Origin: Gordonia paraffinivorans NBRC 108238
GTDB taxonomy: Bacteria > Actinomycetota > Actinomycetes > Mycobacteriales > Mycobacteriaceae
NCBI RefSeq assembly: GCF_000344155.1
Contig: NZ_BAOQ01000021.1
Location: forward strand, 1 to 64,000
Length of the DNA: 64,000 bases
Direction: 5' to 3'
Part shown: positions 17,901 through 28,764 of the stretch, in pieces
Position numbering within the stretch: the stretch's first letter is position 1
Layout: each line of letters opens with the position of its first letter
Program-made: the position numbers and the translations under genes
The notes under the pieces: model-generated
Database searches by the model: none
The model's input: the letters and a program-made list of their open reading frames with translations, nothing else
What the model was told of the DNA's origin: nothing

Positions 17901-18214
17901 ACCTGCTCGGGTGTGGTCGGCAGGCTGTAACCGGTGCCGTGGGTCAGCAGCACCGTACACGGGCTGCGCGGCCGACGATCGGGTTCGAGAGCCTTGCGCA
18001 ACCCGGAGATGTAGGACTGCAACGACACCTCGGCCCGTTCGGGCGGCGCGTCGGCCCAGATGCCCTCGATCAGCCGGTCGGCACGCAACGGAGCGCCCTC
18101 GGCGAGCAGGAGCTGCGCGAGGGTGGCCCGCTGCTTGCGGGTGCCGAGTTCGACGGGTTCCGAACCGATCTGGGCCCCGAGACCGCCGAGCAGCGTGTAG
18201 GACAATCCGCGCAT
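14963..18214 (-). CDS. SARP-family regulator with AAA ATPase domain (AfsR-like)
   Basis: 1083 residues. Residues about 1-95 are an OmpR-like winged helix (LLGGLGAQIG to ALEPDRR), about 100-250 the bacterial transcriptional activation domain with TPR-like helices, then a Gly/Ala/Asp linker (255-300). An NTPase domain follows, with Walker A GEPGAGKT (333-340) and Walker B LIIVLDDLQWAD (442-453). The C-terminal half is helical TPR-like sequence; no LuxR helix-turn-helix is seen at the end. Members activate secondary-metabolite or stress genes. ATG 18214 lies 7 nt after a TATACT -10, so the mRNA appears leaderless; the long upstream extension of the frame is a shadow. No biosynthetic cluster is in view. 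Confidence 0.88.
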   Translation of the reverse strand: MRGLSYTLLGGLGAQIGSEPVELGTRKQRATLAQLLLAEGAPLRADRLIEGIWADAPPERAEVSLQSYISGLRKALEPDRRPRSPCTVLLTHGTGYSLPTTPEQVDLRRLSADVASARTLMQEGDTAAAAPLLQNVLDSYRPLLPEFEGLAFRDEAADRLDRMVGAARELSFEARMAAGDHRLLVTELESAVGQSPLDEGLWVLLATALYRVGRQSDALGAIANARRILAEEIGVDPGPRLRDLERDILDQAAHLDAPAAPRDTARVGRDGGPSSAGTGDGPGADSDAGSTGPLGAKPDDGPALVGRVDELAALHRSVLASMTGPGGVVIVEGEPGAGKTALIDEAGRRAAGAADLFVLWGRCVDDPAAPSMWPWVQILGAVLPRLDPADREHLLDSPLGRMVTEGVNVIPPPRQMPDAAARFQFYDQAADLLDGVAGRHKLIIVLDDLQWADGASLELFAHMASRRTPGVTFFASVRTPVHRRIVASTLARLARLPEHRRLTVGPLGGDDISELIRRETLQWPEVATVSSIERRTGGNAFFVRELARILAAQGSIAANAVPSGVRDVVRQRLLGMSPQTSELLDVAALIGTRVDLVLLASAAGTAVDEALELLDSAATAGVVDLGPEDPFGFSFSHDIIREAIADGIPSTRARRIHLAIADALASNTSPHAVTRMARHLWSAGPLADRERTIEALLAAGDIALRTYDFDGASRHLGDAATLARATGDQEAELRAIAAQHASEVSAHGYFAVEADLRERARSLASALGDTRLLADLDYARCAAHIQVSDTDTGHRLATELRARAERSDDPVVVHLGMQIAGFDEFSRGDFGAAYRILDRYAPIEPVPGLRDDQLAMARGYRAWATTIHLGRDAGRSLFGTLADTLGDPRSRLGTAIFAVGAAAMIGDARWALEAGQIIDSDRPGPLAYLRRSGERMYWWARAMTGDVDDALTRIDQLEAVERNGDDRSGGDAGEDSSAGHVRQRTGEGFWLGLHAEVLIAAGELTGAAALLDRADDLAARTGERYGDAHRMLVRARYEYVGGRTPGVVADTLARARRTALDQDAQALVQRVDALADEWGLSSG

Positions 18215-18221
18215 CAGCGTG

Positions 18222-18227
18222 AGTATA
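18222..18227 (-). promoter_or_regulatory. -10 element of a leaderless SARP promoter
   Basis: TATACT (minus strand) ends 7 nt before ATG 18214, so the predicted transcript begins at the start codon itself. No consensus -35 is visible. Confidence 0.55.
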
Positions 18228-18328
18228 GTGGGCGTCGCCACACAGCGGGACGGACTGCGAAACCGGCTGCGGCGTCCGTGGCACGGGTTCCGGCCCCACC
18301 GCCGGCGGCCCGGCGATAGGTTGTTTCC

Positions 18329-18685
18329 ATGGCTCTTACAGTGGGAATGGTCTCGATCGACTCCACCGACCCGGTTCCGCTGGCCCGGTGGTGGGCCGAA
18401 CAGCTCGGGGGAAACATCATTCAGGAGAACGGCGGGTTCTTCGTCGTCGTCTCGCTCGGCGAGGCGGCACCGAGGCTCGGTTTCCAGAAGGTCGGCGACC
18501 CGACACCGGGCAAGAACCGCATCCACCTGGACCTGACCGCCGACGACGTCGAGGCGGAGGTCGATCGGCTCGTCGCGGCCGGGGCCACGAGGGTCGCCGA
18601 GCACGAGATGCCCGGCTTCTCCTGGGTGACCCTGGCCGACCCCGACGGCAACCAGTTCTGCGTGGCGCCGGGACACGAGGGCTGA
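18329..18685 (+). CDS. VOC-superfamily (glyoxalase-like) protein
   Basis: 118 residues, one full VOC domain of two beta-alpha-beta-beta-beta modules. It begins VGMVSIDSTDPVPLARWWAEQLGG, has NRIHLDLTADDVEAEVDRL in the middle and ends in WVTLADPDGNQFCVAPG. The metal positions include His in IHLDL and no obvious C-terminal Glu, so the catalytic state is uncertain. Such proteins act as small isomerases, dioxygenases or binding and resistance proteins. It is divergent from the SARP gene. TAGGTT 6 nt before the ATG again suggests a leaderless start. Confidence 0.87.
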   Translation: MALTVGMVSIDSTDPVPLARWWAEQLGGNIIQENGGFFVVVSLGEAAPRLGFQKVGDPTPGKNRIHLDLTADDVEAEVDRLVAAGATRVAEHEMPGFSWVTLADPDGNQFCVAPGHEG

Positions 18686-18699
18686 GACGGCCCGCGCGG

Positions 18700-19278
18700 A
18701 TGGGGTTCACGAAGGAGGAGCTGCTCGCCCACCGGGACCGCACGGTCGACGACCTCATCGGCGACGACTGCCGCCTGCTGTTTGTCGGGATCAACCCGGG
18801 CCTGTGGACGGCGGCGACCGGGGCGCATTTCGCCCGGCCGGGTAACCGCTTTTACCCGGCCCTGGCCCGCGCGGGCATCGTCGACCGCGTGATCGATGCG
18901 TCGCAGGGGATGTCGCCGGAGGACGCCGCGATGCTGACCGCGCGGAGCGTCGGCATCACCAACGTCGTGCCGAGGGCCACCGCGACCGCGGCGGAGTTGA
19001 CCGCCGAGGAACTGCGCGAAGGCGGACGGCGACTGCGCGAACGCGTGGCGCGGGTGCGCCCGCGCGTCGTCGCGGTCGCCGGGATCACCGCCTACCGAAC
19101 GGCATTCGGGCGCCGCGACGCGGTGCCCGGTCGTCAGGAGGAGACGTGGGACGGGGCCGAGCTCTGGGTCGTGGCGAATCCGAGCGGACTCAACGCGCAC
19201 GAGACCGTCGACTCGCTCGCCGTGGCGTATCGGCAGGCGGCGGTCGCCGCCGGCGTGGTCACAGATCGTCGGCGCTGA
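18700..19278 (+). CDS. mug: G/U mismatch-specific DNA glycosylase (Mug/TDG)
   Basis: 192 residues. The motif FVGINPGLWTAATGAHFARP (about 28-47) matches the catalytic loop of Mug with Asn in GINPG, and VVANPSGLNAH near 155 is the DNA-intercalating loop (NPSGLS in E. coli). The enzyme removes uracil or ethenocytosine opposite guanine. ATG 18700 lies 15 bp after the VOC stop, so the two genes are probably one transcript. The 3' end overlaps the convergent DUF503 gene by 20 bp. Confidence 0.92.
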   Translation: MGFTKEELLAHRDRTVDDLIGDDCRLLFVGINPGLWTAATGAHFARPGNRFYPALARAGIVDRVIDASQGMSPEDAAMLTARSVGITNVVPRATATAAELTAEELREGGRRLRERVARVRPRVVAVAGITAYRTAFGRRDAVPGRQEETWDGAELWVVANPSGLNAHETVDSLAVAYRQAAVAAGVVTDRRR

Positions 19279-19555
19279 TGATGCGCCGGCGGGCCGAGAG
19301 CAGCTCCACCTCGGGGTGATCGGCGGCGGTCCGCTCGATCGCGTCGAGCAGGTCCACCACGTGTCCGCGATCGGCGGCGACCACGCTCACGCCGATCGAG
19401 GCGCGCCGATGGACGTCGAGGTGTCCGACCTCGGCCACCGAGACCTGGTGGCGGCGCCGGATGTCGGCGACGATCGGCCGGACGACCGATCGCTTCTGCT
19501 TCAGCGAGTGGACGTCACCGAGCCGGTAGTCGAACTCGCAGAACCCGATCCACAT
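19259..19555 (-). CDS. DUF503 family protein (YlxP-like)
   Basis: 98 residues, full length for DUF503. It starts MWIGFCEFDYRLGDVHSLKQ, then KRSVVRPIVADIRRRHQVSVAEVGHLDVH, and has the central ASIGVSVVAADRGHV. The family is small, of ferredoxin-like fold, and in other bacteria sits near nusA/infB/rbfA, suggesting a ribosome link; the exact role is unknown. Here it follows ppk2 by 7 bp, so the context differs. Its last 20 bp overlap the mug 3' end. Confidence 0.88.
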   Translation of the reverse strand: MWIGFCEFDYRLGDVHSLKQKRSVVRPIVADIRRRHQVSVAEVGHLDVHRRASIGVSVVAADRGHVVDLLDAIERTAADHPEVELLSARRRIISADDL

Positions 19556-19562
19556 CCGATCC

Positions 19563-20393
19563 TCAGTGGTCGGTGCGGATCAGCGTCGCGACGTGGTCCG
19601 GGACGTACTTCGACAGCTCGCGCGCCGGACGCTGATAGTTGCCGGACTCGATCGGACGCTTGGGCAGTTTCACCTTCGGCCGCGGCACCTCGTGGTACTC
19701 GATGCTGTCGAGGAAGTGCGCGATCATGTTGAGGCGGGCGTGCTTCTTCACGTCGGATTCGACGACGTACCAAGGACTCTGGGGCGTGTCGGTGTGCACC
19801 ATCATCTCGTCCTTGGCGCGCGAGTAGTCCTCCCAGCGGTACACCGACTCGAGATCCATCGGGCTCAGCTTCCACTGGCGCACCGGGTCCTCCATGCGGG
19901 CGCGAAACCGCCGCAGTTGTTCCTCCACCGAGACCGAGAACCAGTACTTGCGCACGATGATCCCGTCGTCGATCAGCATCTGCTCGAAGATCGGGGTCTG
20001 CCGCAGGAACCGGGTGTGCTCCTCGGGGGTGCAGAAGCCCATGACCTTCTCGACTCCGGCACGGTTGTACCAGGAACGGTCGAACAGCACGATCTCGCCG
20101 GGAGCGGGCAGATGCGCGACATAGCGCTGGTAGTACCACTGTCCGCGTTCGCGCTCGGTCGGGACCGGCAGCGCCGCGACCCGCACGACGCGGGGACTCA
20201 GATACTGGGTGATGCGCTTGATCGTCCCGCCCTTGCCGGCCGCGTCCCGGCCCTCGAAGACCACCACGATGCGGGCGCCGGTCGCGCGCACCCACTCCTG
20301 GAGCTTGACCAGCTCGGTCTGCAGGCGGAACAACTCCGCCTCGTAGACCTTGTTGGGGATCTTCCCGTGCCTGCCCTTGTCCTTCTTGGCCAT
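19563..20393 (-). CDS. ppk2: Polyphosphate kinase 2
   Basis: 276 residues, the length of one-domain PPK2. Walker A FEGRDAAGKGGTIKR (46-60), the lid region with RVVRVAALPVPTERERGQWYYQRY, and Walker B IVLFDRSWYNRAG. PPK2 enzymes move phosphate between polyphosphate and (d)NDP/NMP; the class cannot be fixed without comparison. ATG 20393 begins the Lys-rich tail MAKKDKGRHGKIP. The gene follows mdh by 27 bp on the same strand and precedes DUF503 by 7 bp. The operon is therefore META-mdh-ppk2-DUF503. Confidence 0.94.
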   Translation of the reverse strand: MAKKDKGRHGKIPNKVYEAELFRLQTELVKLQEWVRATGARIVVVFEGRDAAGKGGTIKRITQYLSPRVVRVAALPVPTERERGQWYYQRYVAHLPAPGEIVLFDRSWYNRAGVEKVMGFCTPEEHTRFLRQTPIFEQMLIDDGIIVRKYWFSVSVEEQLRRFRARMEDPVRQWKLSPMDLESVYRWEDYSRAKDEMMVHTDTPQSPWYVVESDVKKHARLNMIAHFLDSIEYHEVPRPKVKLPKRPIESGNYQRPARELSKYVPDHVATLIRTDH

Positions 20394-20420
20394 GGTGGGA
20401 AGCCTACGGTCCGAAGGCGC

Positions 20421-23146
<2,726 letters not shown>

Positions 23147-23198
23147 CCGACACCGGCCGCTGCGGGCTCGGGTCCACTCGGCACGGTCCGTGTCCGCC

Positions 23199-23234
23199 TC
23201 AGTAGTGCGCGGGCTTTCAGTAGTGCGCAGGCTT
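23199..23234. repeat. Tandem 18-bp duplication of the last six codons of the 23217 gene
   Basis: TCAGTAGTGCGCGGGCTT (23199-23216) and TCAGTAGTGCGCAGGCTT (23217-23234) differ at one base. On the minus strand each copy encodes KPAHY followed by TGA. The first stop in the reading direction is the real one, and the second copy lies just past it. Confidence 0.9.
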
Positions 23235-24764
23235 GATGAACCGTCCGTCGAGGGTGTACATGCCCTTCGACGCGTCGACCCGGGCCATCTCGATGCGGAT
23301 GACGTGGTCGGCGTCGGTCGTCGGGACATCGGTGACGTCGATGGTGACCGCGTTGCGGTCGTACGCCGGGATCGAGCCGCGTCGCATCGAGTCGTCGCGG
23401 ATGCGATCGAACAGTTGCGGCGACAGCGCGTCGAACGCGAACCCGTGGTCGTTGCGGAAGCGACCGGTGGTCGTGCTGATCTCGGGGAACCTGCCCGGCG
23501 CGACCACGATCTGGCCCGTCCGGTCGGGCGTGGTGTACCGGAACAGCACGCCGCCGCTGTTCTGGATGCTGCTGGCGCTGATGATGGGGGTGTTGTCGGC
23601 GATGCCGCGCAGCACGAAGCCGTCGAGAACGGGGGCGTTCGGCGCGATGCGCGCGGCGGCGAGCGCCTCGCGCCCCACCGCGAACGCGACCGCGAAGTCG
23701 CCCGGATCGAAGAATTTGGCGACCGTGCCGTCGGTGTGGGCCTGGATGTCCACGTCTCGGATGAACGCGTCCCCCGGATCGAGGGTGCCGGTCAGCGTCA
23801 CCGGGGCGTTCGCCTGCGGGCGCTGGATGGACAGGCGCTCCAGCGTTGCCTCCGGGAGCATGCCGGCCACCTCCGGCACCATCGCCCCGGCGATCTCGCC
23901 GAGTGACGTCGGGTCGATCTCCGCGGCGTCGAAGGTCTTGTCCGCGCGGTCCAGGTTCGGCACCGCCGAGGAGTTGGAGCCGCCGCTGTAGACGTTGATG
24001 CTCGTGGCGCGTCCGTTCGACGGGTCGAAGACGACCGCCTGGTCGGAACCCGATCCGAGACTGTAGTTGAGCCGCAACACGTTTCGCACCGCCGACGGCC
24101 CCTCGTACTCGACGATCGCGTCGAGCAGGCGCTGGTGGCGGGCGGCGAGCGAGGCCGGCGCGGCGTCGTCGCCCCCGCCGACGCCGCCGACCACCGAGTC
24201 GATGGACGGAAACGACGGCAGTGAGACCTCCCAGTTCTCCGCGACGCCGAAGAGCAGCGCGCAGGTCGACAGGAACGTCACCGCGGGATAGATCACCGCC
24301 CAGCGGCCGGGATGGTCGTCGAACCGCGGGGTGGCCGACGGGTCGCGGGGCGGCACCTGCGCCGGGCCGAGCGTCGTGCGCGGGTTCGACGACAGGGCCT
24401 CGAAATGCCCCTTGCCCATGGCGGTCAGCCACCGCGCGCGATAGGACGTGTCGTTGGGCAGGTGGATGGTCGCCGAGACCATCGTCGGCTGCAGGTCCTC
24501 GGCGGTGAGGCTGCTGCGGGTGAGGGCCTCCACGTCGGCCTGCGGTGCGTCGCGGGTCACCCCTCGGCGGAACTCGGGCAGTTCCGACACCCGCGACGGG
24601 CGTGGGCTGATCAGGAGTCCGACGAAGACGAGCGGGACGCCGACGACCAGGGCCACCCACCAGGCGTTGAACGCTCCGAGACCGATCCCGGTCGCGATGA
24701 CGAGGCCGGCCGCCACGGCCCGCACGAACCGCATCCTGCGTCTGGACTCGGGCGTCGCGGGCAT
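23217..24764 (-). CDS. Hypothetical membrane protein
   Basis: 515 residues. Two hydrophobic segments near the N terminus (about 12-32 and 36-52) and one near 155-175 (WAVIYPAVTFLSTCALLFGVA), followed by a large probably extracytoplasmic part. That part contains a Gly-rich stretch VVGGVGGGDD and repeated beta-rich blocks (LNYSLGSGSDQAVVFDPSNGRA, DRTGQIVVAPGRFPEI). Family not recognised; similar proteins occur in Gordonia-like genomes as I recall. The final KPAHY and its stop are duplicated in tandem. It is divergent from secA2 across a 200-bp region that has TATGAT/CATAAT -10-like hexamers on the two strands at 24846-24853. Confidence 0.75.
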   Translation of the reverse strand: MPATPESRRRMRFVRAVAAGLVIATGIGLGAFNAWWVALVVGVPLVFVGLLISPRPSRVSELPEFRRGVTRDAPQADVEALTRSSLTAEDLQPTMVSATIHLPNDTSYRARWLTAMGKGHFEALSSNPRTTLGPAQVPPRDPSATPRFDDHPGRWAVIYPAVTFLSTCALLFGVAENWEVSLPSFPSIDSVVGGVGGGDDAAPASLAARHQRLLDAIVEYEGPSAVRNVLRLNYSLGSGSDQAVVFDPSNGRATSINVYSGGSNSSAVPNLDRADKTFDAAEIDPTSLGEIAGAMVPEVAGMLPEATLERLSIQRPQANAPVTLTGTLDPGDAFIRDVDIQAHTDGTVAKFFDPGDFAVAFAVGREALAAARIAPNAPVLDGFVLRGIADNTPIISASSIQNSGGVLFRYTTPDRTGQIVVAPGRFPEISTTTGRFRNDHGFAFDALSPQLFDRIRDDSMRRGSIPAYDRNAVTIDVTDVPTTDADHVIRIEMARVDASKGMYTLDGRFIKPAHY

Positions 24765-24964
24765 CGGCCGTCCTCGGGGTCGGTGACACCGTCCGGTGCC
24801 GGGAGGCGAAGGTAGGTCGAGATCTGCGGGAAAATCGGTGGACTGATCATAATGTCGCCGACCCCGCTCTACCAGGGTCCGCGTACCGTTGTTGCTGACC
24901 TGACGGCCCGCGGGGCCCGTCGGGTCGGGTAGTTGGCCGGTAAACGATCAGGAGAAGTGTTTCG

Positions 24965-27358
24965 GTGGGAAAGCTGACCAACAGCATGTGGCGACTTCTG
25001 GGCGCCCAGTCGACTCGTAACCAGTCGAAGTCGCTGGCGTTGATCAAGGAGGCCGGCAACCACACCGACTGGGCCGCGGATCTGGCCGACGACGCCTTCG
25101 TCACCGAGGCCGAGAAGCTCGACATCGGTGCCCGGCCCGGTGACCGCGCCAAGTTCCTCGCCCTGGTCCGCGAGGCCGCCGACCGCTCGATCGGGCTGCG
25201 CCCCTTCGACGTCCAGCTGCAGGGCGCGCTGCGCCTGCTCGAGGGCGACATCGTCGAGATGGCGACCGGTGAGGGCAAGACGCTCGCCGGCGCGATCGCC
25301 GCGATCGGCTACGTGCTGCAGGGGCACCAGGTGCACGTCATCTCCGTCAACGACTACCTCGCCGGCCGCGACGCCGAGTGGATGGGGCCGCTGTTCGAGG
25401 TCTTCGGCATCGCGGTCCACGCGCTGTCGGAGAACTCCAGCCGCGACGAGCGCCGCGCGGCCTACGCCGGCGACGTCACCTATGCGTCGGTCAACGAGAT
25501 CGGCTTCGACGTCCTGCGCGACCAGCTCGCGCTGTCCGAGGACGACCTCGTCTCCCCGAAGCCCGATGTCGCGATCATCGACGAGGCCGACTCCGTGCTG
25601 GTCGACGAGGCGCTCGTGCCGCTCGTGCTCGCCGGTTCCACCGAGACCGAGGTGCCCGACCAGGCCATCCACGACGTCGTGTCGCGGATGAAGAAGAAGC
25701 ACTACGAGATCGACCCCGAGGGGCGCAATGTCACCCTCACCGACGAGGGTGCGGCCTTCGTCGAGGAGGAGCTCGGCGGCATCAACCTCTACAGCGAGGA
25801 ACACGTCGGCACCACCCTGGTGCACCTCAACGTCGCCATGCACGCCCACTTCCTGCTCGAGCGCGACATCCACTACATCGTCCGCGACGGCGGCGTGCAC
25901 CTGATCAACGCCTCCCGCGGGCGGGTGGCGCAGCTGCAACGGTGGCCCGACGGCGTGCAGGCGGCCGTCGAGCTCAAGGAGGGGCTCGCGCAGACCGACT
26001 CCGGCGAGGTCATCGACACCATCACCGTCCAGGCGCTGATCGGCCGCTACCCGAAGGTGTGCGGCATGACCGGCACCGCCCTGCCGGCCGGCGAGCAGTT
26101 CCGCCAGTTCTACGACCTGCGGATCTCGCAGATCCCGCCGAACACCCCGAACGGCCGCACCGACCTGCCCGACCGCGTCTACGACACCAAGGCCAACAAG
26201 GTCGAGGCGATCGTCGAGTACGTGAAGTCCGTGCACGAGACCGGCCAGCCGGTCCTCATCGGCACCCACGACGTCGCCGAGTCCGAGGAGCTGGCCTACT
26301 TCCTCGACAAGGCGGGCGTGAAGTCGGTCGTGCTCAACGCGAAGAACGACGCCGAGGAGGCGAAGATCATCGCCGAGGCCGGCAAGAAGGGCGCGGTCAC
26401 CGTTTCCACCCAGATGGCCGGACGCGGCACCGACATCCGCCTCGGCGGCTCCGCCGACGACCCGAAGGCGCGCGAGGAGGTCGTCGAGCTCGGCGGCCTC
26501 TGCGTCGTCGGCACCGGTCGATACGACACCGCACGCCTCGACGATCAGCTGCGCGGCCGGGCCGGGCGCCAGGGCGACCCCGGCACCTCGGTGTTCTTCT
26601 CCAGCCTCGAGGACCCGCTCGTCACCAAGAACATGGCGTTCAAGCGCGACCCGGTCTCGCCCAACGAGGACGGCTCGATGGGCAGCAAGGGCATCGACCT
26701 GATCGAGCAGGCCCAGCGCATCGCCGAGGGCGTCCGCCTCGAGCTGCACGCCAACACCTGGCGCTACAACAAGCTCGTCAACCAGCAGCGCGAGATCGTC
26801 GTCGAGCGACGGATGAAGATCCTCACGACCGACCTGGCGCTGGAGGAGCTCGCCGAGCTCGAACCCGAGCGGTACGCCGAGCTGACCGGCGAGAAGAGCC
26901 CGGCGAAGGTCGACGCGGAAGCGGGGGAGAAGTCCTCTGATTCGGTGGACGACGCCGCAGCCGAAGCGACGACGACCGATGTCGCGCCGGTGCCGCGCGA
27001 GGTCCTGTCGCAGGCCGCCCGCGAGATCATGCTGTACCACCTCGACCGCGCCTGGGCCGACCATCTCGCCTTCGTCGCCGACGCCCGCTCGAGCATCCAC
27101 CTGCGGGCACTCGGCAAGGAGAGCCCGCTCGACGAGTTCCACCGGATGATCGTCTCCGAGTTCACCGATCTGCCCGGCGAGGCGCTGGAGAACGCGCGCA
27201 AGACGTTCCGGGAGGCCAAGATCACCGCCGACGGCGTCGACCTCGACACCGCCGACATGCACCGGTCGACGACGACCTGGACCTACATGGTCCACGACAA
27301 CCTCTTCGCCTCGGGCGGGGCGAAGACGCTGCAGGGCATCATCGGGATCTTCCGGTGA
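24965..27358 (+). CDS. secA2: Accessory Sec translocase ATPase SecA2
   Basis: 797 residues, shorter than housekeeping SecA1 and without the C-terminal zinc-binding tail. Walker A TGEGKT (101-106), DEAD-box [13 protein letters not shown] (about 204-216), the second helicase half with [15 protein letters not shown] and [11 protein letters not shown]. The Asp/Ala-rich insert near 655-680 ([14 protein letters not shown]) replaces part of the SecA scaffold. In mycobacteria SecA2 exports a subset of proteins, some lacking signal peptides. GTG 24965 with AGGAG 13 bp upstream is the start. Gene order with pgsA next matches Rv1821-Rv1822. Confidence 0.96.
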   Translation: MGKLTNSMWRLLGAQSTRNQSKSLALIKEAGNHTDWAADLADDAFVTEAEKLDIGARPGDRAKFLALVREAADRSIGLRPFDVQLQGALRLLEGDIVEMATGEGKTLAGAIAAIGYVLQGHQVHVISVNDYLAGRDAEWMGPLFEVFGIAVHALSENSSRDERRAAYAGDVTYASVNEIGFDVLRDQLALSEDDLVSPKPDVAIIDEADSVLVDEALVPLVLAGSTETEVPDQAIHDVVSRMKKKHYEIDPEGRNVTLTDEGAAFVEEELGGINLYSEEHVGTTLVHLNVAMHAHFLLERDIHYIVRDGGVHLINASRGRVAQLQRWPDGVQAAVELKEGLAQTDSGEVIDTITVQALIGRYPKVCGMTGTALPAGEQFRQFYDLRISQIPPNTPNGRTDLPDRVYDTKANKVEAIVEYVKSVHETGQPVLIGTHDVAESEELAYFLDKAGVKSVVLNAKNDAEEAKIIAEAGKKGAVTVSTQMAGRGTDIRLGGSADDPKAREEVVELGGLCVVGTGRYDTARLDDQLRGRAGRQGDPGTSVFFSSLEDPLVTKNMAFKRDPVSPNEDGSMGSKGIDLIEQAQRIAEGVRLELHANTWRYNKLVNQQREIVVERRMKILTTDLALEELAELEPERYAELTGEKSPAKVDAEAGEKSSDSVDDAAAEATTTDVAPVPREVLSQAAREIMLYHLDRAWADHLAFVADARSSIHLRALGKESPLDEFHRMIVSEFTDLPGEALENARKTFREAKITADGVDLDTADMHRSTTTWTYMVHDNLFASGGAKTLQGIIGIFR

Positions 27359-27984
27359 CCGATCAGGAGGCGGCCGCCGGGCCGGCTCCCGACCGGATCG
27401 TCACCGTCCCCAACGCGCTGAGCGTGCTGCGCCTCGTCCTCGTCCCGGTCTTCGTCTGGTTGCTCCTGGTCGAGAAGGCCGACGGGTGGGCGTTCGCGAT
27501 CCTGTTCTTCTCGGGTGTCTCCGACTGGGCCGACGGCAAGCTGGCCCGGCTGCTGAACCAGTCGTCGCGGATCGGCGCGCTGCTCGATCCGCTGGCCGAC
27601 CGGCTCTACATCGTCATCATCCCGGTGGCGTTCGGCCTCCGCGAGTTCATCCCGTGGTGGCTCATCGGCGTCATCATCGGCCGCGACGTGCTGTTGTTCG
27701 CTACCGCGCCGCTGCTGAAGACCCGGGGCGTGCTCGCCCTGCCGGTGCTCTACATCGGCAAGGCCGCCACGTTCGCGCTGATGAGCGCGTTCCCGTGGTT
27801 GCTCGCCGGACAACTCGATTCGATCGTGGGAACCATCGCCTACCCGGTCGGATGGGCGTTCCTCATCTGGGGTGTGGGCCTGTACCTGTGGTCTTTCGTC
27901 CTGTACTGGTATCAGACCGTGCTCGTGATCCGACACATGCCGCCACGTCGTGCAGCGCACACCCCGGCAGACAGTAGAGTCTGA
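27355..27984 (+). CDS. pgsA: CDP-alcohol phosphatidyltransferase (PgsA-like)
   Basis: 209 residues, polytopic, with hydrophobic segments across the length. The CDP-alcohol phosphotransferase motif D-x2-DG-x2-AR-x8-G-x3-D-x3-D is complete: [12 protein letters not shown], then [12 protein letters not shown]. The enzyme transfers a phosphatidyl group from CDP-diacylglycerol to an alcohol such as glycerol 3-phosphate; which alcohol cannot be told. GTG 27355 overlaps the secA2 stop (GTGA), so translation is coupled. The orthologue by position is Rv1822 (pgsA2). Confidence 0.92.
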   Translation: MTDQEAAAGPAPDRIVTVPNALSVLRLVLVPVFVWLLLVEKADGWAFAILFFSGVSDWADGKLARLLNQSSRIGALLDPLADRLYIVIIPVAFGLREFIPWWLIGVIIGRDVLLFATAPLLKTRGVLALPVLYIGKAATFALMSAFPWLLAGQLDSIVGTIAYPVGWAFLIWGVGLYLWSFVLYWYQTVLVIRHMPPRRAAHTPADSRV

Positions 27985-28006
27985 TCCGAAGACGAAAGGG
28001 GCCTCC

Positions 28007-28411
28007 GTGACCGACAGCAAAGTGCCAGACACCCTGCGCTACACCGCAGAGCACGAGTGGATCGAGAAGATCGGGCCGACCACCGTGCGGGTGGGCATCA
28101 CCGACTTCGCGCAGGACGCGCTCGGCGACGTGGTGTTCGTGCAGCTGCCCGACACCGGGGCCGAGGTGACCTCCGGCGAGTCCTTCGCCGAGGTCGAGTC
28201 GACCAAGAGTGTCTCCGACATCTACGGTCCCGTGGCGGGTACGGTCAGTGCGGTCAACGACGCACTCGACGCGTCGCCCGAACTGGTCAACTCCGACCCG
28301 TACGGCGAGGGTTGGCTGGTGGAGATCGAGGTCTCCGACGAGGCGTCTCTCGACGAGCAGTTGGGAGCCGTCCTGGACGCCGCGGGTTACCGCGCCGTCA
28401 TCGAAGGGTAG
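28007..28411 (+). CDS. gcvH: Glycine cleavage system H protein
   Basis: 134 residues. The lipoyl-lysine motif EVESTKSVSDIYGP puts the modified lysine at 67, and HEWIEKIGPTTVRVGITDFAQ is the conserved N-terminal part. H protein shuttles the aminomethyl group between P, T and L proteins. GTG 28007 follows AAAGGGG; the frame extends upstream to 27950 without a better start. In M. tuberculosis three genes (Rv1823-Rv1825) lie between pgsA and gcvH; here gcvH follows pgsA after 22 bp. Confidence 0.96.
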   Translation: MTDSKVPDTLRYTAEHEWIEKIGPTTVRVGITDFAQDALGDVVFVQLPDTGAEVTSGESFAEVESTKSVSDIYGPVAGTVSAVNDALDASPELVNSDPYGEGWLVEIEVSDEASLDEQLGAVLDAAGYRAVIEG

Positions 28412-28764
28412 GTCTCACGCCGTGGCCACCTGGTGGCCCTGATCGACCCGGCTGATCGCCCCGGTGACGATATGATCGACGTTGCCGGAGTCGACTCGCT
28501 CGCCGGTGCGATCGGTGTGACCGGTACGGTTACGGCATAGGCAACGAGGCGTGACGTGAGAGACCGTTCTCGCGGATCACGCACCGGGATCTACCCGTCC
28601 GCACTGTCATGTAGATTCGACCGGCCGACTCGGTGAGAGCCGACGCCGACCCGACGCGCACGTGGTCGGGGACGCCGACACGGTGGCCGGGAGAGTGCGG
28701 TTGGCCGACCAGTGCGACTGCGCACTGACAGTGCGTTTGCACTGACGACGACGAAGGAGAAGTG
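28412..28764 (+). promoter_or_regulatory. gcvH-garA intergenic region (353 bp) with tandem palindromes
   Basis: No ORF. Near the gcvH end is a short inverted repeat (GGCCACC-T-GGTGGCC, 28424-28438). A TAGATT -10-like hexamer sits at 28612-28617 without a good -35. The leader proper holds two inverted repeats: CAGTGCG-N4-CGCACTG (28710-28727) and CAGTGC-N4-GCACTG (28729-28744), with centres 18 bp apart, ending about 10 bp before the garA Shine-Dalgarno. They could be paired operators or RNA hairpins in the garA leader. Confidence 0.6.

Noticed and set aside
18215..18676. N-terminal extension of the SARP protein up to 18676
   Set aside because: It would run across the divergent VOC gene and its promoter, whereas the winged-helix domain begins right at ATG 18214.
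24869..27295. 808-residue open frame antisense to secA2
   Set aside because: Low-complexity Arg/Val/Asp/Gly-rich product typical of the reverse frame of GC-rich coding DNA; secA2 has full family motifs.
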